From Zygnema cylindricum (taxonomy: Eukaryota; Streptophyta; Zygnematophyceae; Zygnematales; Zygnemataceae): 64,000 nt of DNA. Both the position numbers and the translations under genes were made by a program. The stretch spans positions 138,400 through 202,399 of the forward strand of contig JBBHKE010000927.1 of the NCBI GenBank assembly GCA_037447655.1, given 5' to 3'. The notes below the pieces were generated by a model. It made no database searches and had not been told where the DNA came from. It was given only the letters and a program-made list of their open reading frames with translations. This document shows, one piece after another, positions 61,225 to 64,000 of the stretch; the stretch's first letter is position 1, and each line of letters starts with the position of its first letter.

Positions 61225-62170
61225 AAGTATCAACTAAACCGATTTCACAAAAATCATTTTCAGAAAAAAAACATTTTCAGAAAGGCCATTTTTAGAAAGC
61301 ATTTTTTGAAGGAAAAAACTTTTCGAAACGAATTTCAAGAAAACTTTTTTACTTCAAATGTGGTAGTTGATGGAGTTTACGGCTAGACACTGATGTGATT
61401 TGACCAAGTGTAGAAAGAGGGAGAAAACGAGAAAGAGGGAGAGAGGCGGCGAGAGAGAGGGAGAAAGCGTGAGAGAGAGAGGGGGAGAGAGAGAAGAAAA
61501 GAGAAGAAACAAATGGAGGCGTTTGTTTATCGGTGCATTACGGGAGAAAAGCAGTGGTAACAGTTTTGGAATAGTGGAAATGTTTTGGAAACGGCTAGAA
61601 AATCATTTAAAGTATCATTTCTATTTGTTGTTGAATGAAAGAAGTCGTAACAGCCTTGTCTGTATTTTCTAGAAAATGTTCATATGTGGACCGGCCTCTG
61701 TGGTTCATTTTTAAGATGTAAAGCTTTTTGAATTCAAGGGAAATTCCCTTTTTTTTTCCTTTTTTTTCCAGTTATACCCAATAGACTTATGGACTGGCCG
61801 AGTACTTTTTTCTCACTGTGTAAATTGATATTTGTCATTGTGACATGAGACGGATAAAATTTCATGAGAAAAAATTATTTCATGAGAAGATTATTGGTTT
61901 GTCATTTTCAAGAAAGTTCCTTGAGAGAATTCGACGATTTGGAGACAAATGTCATTAATGCTTTTTCGTTAAAAAGAGTATTGGCTGGCCAATAATTTAG
62001 TTATATCGTTTGTGTGAAGTTCTACTTGATTTTTATATGGTTTAAAAGAAAGTATATGATATAGTACAAAGCGGCTCAAGCATTCCCGGTTTGGCCGGCA
62101 TCGAAAGCCTTTAGGAAAATTACATCTCTTTATGAATCATTGTAAAATCTTCAATAAAATCAAGTCATTG
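61225..62170 (+). other. Likely PEX5 3' UTR
   Basis: Follows the TAA at 61222-61224. A canonical AATAAA is at 62153-62158. A GA-rich tract (AGAGGGAGAGAG) spans about 61415-61510. No other gene-like frame. The end point is a guess based on the first clear AATAAA that I noticed. Confidence 0.4.
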
Positions 62171-63952
62171 TTGGTTTCTTTTGCACTCTGAAAAAATATA
62201 CCATAACTACTGTTAATTAATTTCTTTTAATGCTATTTGCTTTCATAATGCCGAATTGTTTACTTCATTTTGAACTGAAATAATATAAACTCATTAACGT
62301 TGGAACTGTCCTCGTATTAATTATCTCCTCACACTAGCAGTGGTTTATTGGGTTTTCAAATCTGGTTCACAGAGTTTCTGAATCCTTTTTTTTTATTGCA
62401 GAGAATAGTTGTTGATTGACTACTCTAAGATATATTGAAATTTCCACCAATGAAAACTTTGACATGTGTCCTCCGAAAAGAATCGGTGGTGAAGTCTCGG
62501 TGTTCTATCAGGCTTGTTCGAATGCATCTCAAAAAAATAAAAAATAAAAGTCTAGACAACAGTGAACAACTGACGCATCTCGAGGAAAACTTCTCAATAT
62601 TCGATAAAAAGGCTTCTGTTTAGCCCTCAGATACAAAAATGTTTTAATTTTGTTTTGAGAGAGAATGGGGAAGTTTCAGAACCAGCGATAGGAACCTGAA
62701 CACGCGACTGTACTTGAAAAATTGGAAGGGCAGTGCGCGCCGAATTTATAGAGCAAAGTATCCGACGGATAAGTGCAGGACAAATCTGAAACGACACGTG
62801 TACGTCATTTGGCGCTTCCAGTGGAATTGTACGCACCGGATACGTTTTGCAACGATAGATGTACGGCAAAAGGTGGTCCGGCACTCAGGTCGGATGCGCT
62901 TGTCGAACTTCCACCAGAATTTATGCGTGCAAACGAACCGCACGTGTGAAAACAGATCACGCCGTACACCTCTTTGTACGAGTGGAAATCCGACCTCTTT
63001 GAGATTTTCCATTTCGTTTTGTCGGTCCAATGAAATTGCAGAAGTCTTTGGAAGCTGGCGACCGGATCTCAACATTTCCACGTTACTGTACTTTTTTGGG
63101 CGTCAGAACTGCGGACAAAACTGCTGACATGGAAACTACTGTATATGTTATTAACTACAATGTTATTGATTACGTGGCCTCATTTTTCACGCTCCTTTCA
63201 GGCAGAACCGCAAACGCCCGTCCTTCATCAGCCAGTAACTGAACGGGAAATATAACACGTGGCAATTTTGACCAACGTGTTGCTGCCGGAAACTCAACCG
63301 CTCGAATACCTGCTTTGTTTTTTGTGGTGCCACATAGGCTAATGTTCAAATGTTGAAAATCGTCAGATTTTTTCCGGCGCACAATCTGAATGTAAGATTT
63401 AGACGACCGTACTAACGTACTGTACGGTATGTACTGAAATGTTTATAGTTTTAGAGTTTTTTTAGGGTTTTTAAGCCGGAAGCCTATAAAGCCGGCAAAG
63501 TAAAAGTCAAGAGAAGTCAATGGGAGAGTGACAGAACACAACCGGACAAAGAATTTCTGCTGGAATTTGGCTGATTCGTATCCACCCTGTCTGACGACAT
63601 TCTTACGTCATGGTAATGAAATGTACGAGATCCAGTAAATTACCGCACTTTTTCGCTGATGGAAACTTGGTTTTTTAAGTAACAAGTTATTTGCGTTTAC
63701 ATCCGAATGCTCTGAAAGTTGTACGGAGAATCTTCGCTAAAAAACAAAGTAACAAGACTAAGTTTCGGCTACATGCGAAAGTACCCTCATTCACGCTTTT
63801 TTTTTTGTTTTTATTTAATGAAATTTTAGTAAAATGTACGGCACTTTCTCGCTGATGGACATCACCGTTAGAAACTTCAAATACGTTTTCTATGATTACG
63901 TGGCGTCGTTTTGGATGATTACGTGGCGTCATTCTCTTCCTTCATTGAAAAG
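62171..63952. other. No gene recognised
   Basis: GTAC/TACGG-rich from 62700 to 63500. A GATTACGTGGC word occurs three times (63168, 63893, 63917). Open frames at 62714-63127 and 62746-63081 (opposite strands) overlap each other and show no family features. Confidence 0.35.
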
Positions 63953-64000
63953 TACACCGCGAATCGTACTTAGAGTAATGAAAAAATTAGAGTAAAAAAA
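63953..64000. mobile_element. Left end of a TACACCG-family MITE, cut by the window edge
   Basis: TACACCGCGAATCGTACTTA matches the family's terminal repeat. The rest lies beyond the window. Confidence 0.6.

Noticed and set aside
62714-63127. 137-codon plus-strand frame in the 3' flank
   Set aside because: It overlaps an equally long minus-strand frame, has no recognisable domain and lies in GTAC-rich spacer.

Overview
The window looks like nuclear DNA of a green plant: a land plant or a close streptophyte alga. The reasons are spliced genes with GT-AG introns, a plant-type short dihydropyrimidine dehydrogenase (FMN domain only), a plant-type PEX5, transit-peptide-like N-termini, Ty1/copia retrotransposons and many TA-flanked MITEs. 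The species cannot be fixed from the sequence. The VHA-H protein is rather divergent from flowering-plant forms as I remember them, which hints at a seed-free lineage, but this is only a hint.

Layout. 1-6.5 kb: repeats only (MITE, CGATAT-rich element, a 1.5-kb inverted repeat, a TA/TG microsatellite), probably inside the last visible intron of VHA-H. 6.5-10.8 kb: first seven coding exons of V-ATPase subunit H (minus strand). 11-12.6 kb: MITE and purine/pyrimidine tracts. 12.6-21.3 kb: a tandem Ty1/copia array, read on the minus strand (gag fragment, LTR, pol-gag, LTR, pol-gag, LTR). It sits inside the reverse transcriptase of a second copia element that runs to 24.66 kb. 24.7-30.8 kb: MITEs, fold-back elements and unassigned sequence. 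30.8-36.2 kb: complete seven-exon PYD1 (minus). 38.3-44.6 kb: complete six-exon gene for a COG0212-type 5-formyltetrahydrofolate cyclo-ligase-like protein with two C-terminal RRM-like domains (minus). 46.3-61.2 kb: complete fourteen-exon PEX5 (plus), with a 975-base assembly gap in intron 12. 61.2-64 kb: 3' flank and the edge of another MITE.

The four genes do not form a pathway cluster. They act in vacuolar/endomembrane acidification (VHA-H), plastid pyrimidine breakdown (PYD1), a plastid folate-related paralogue (COG0212) and peroxisomal import (PEX5). Exon joins were assembled by hand from splice sites, reading phase and similarity to remembered plant family members. All phases close: PYD1 465 aa, the COG0212-type protein 755 aa, PEX5 777 aa, VHA-H the first 181 aa.

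The most notable pattern is repeated local tandem duplication that copies an exon's 3' end and/or its 5' splice site into the next intron. It appears four times: VHA-H exon 2, COG0212 exon 3, and PEX5 exons 2 and 5. I do not see a clearly new multi-gene biological system.
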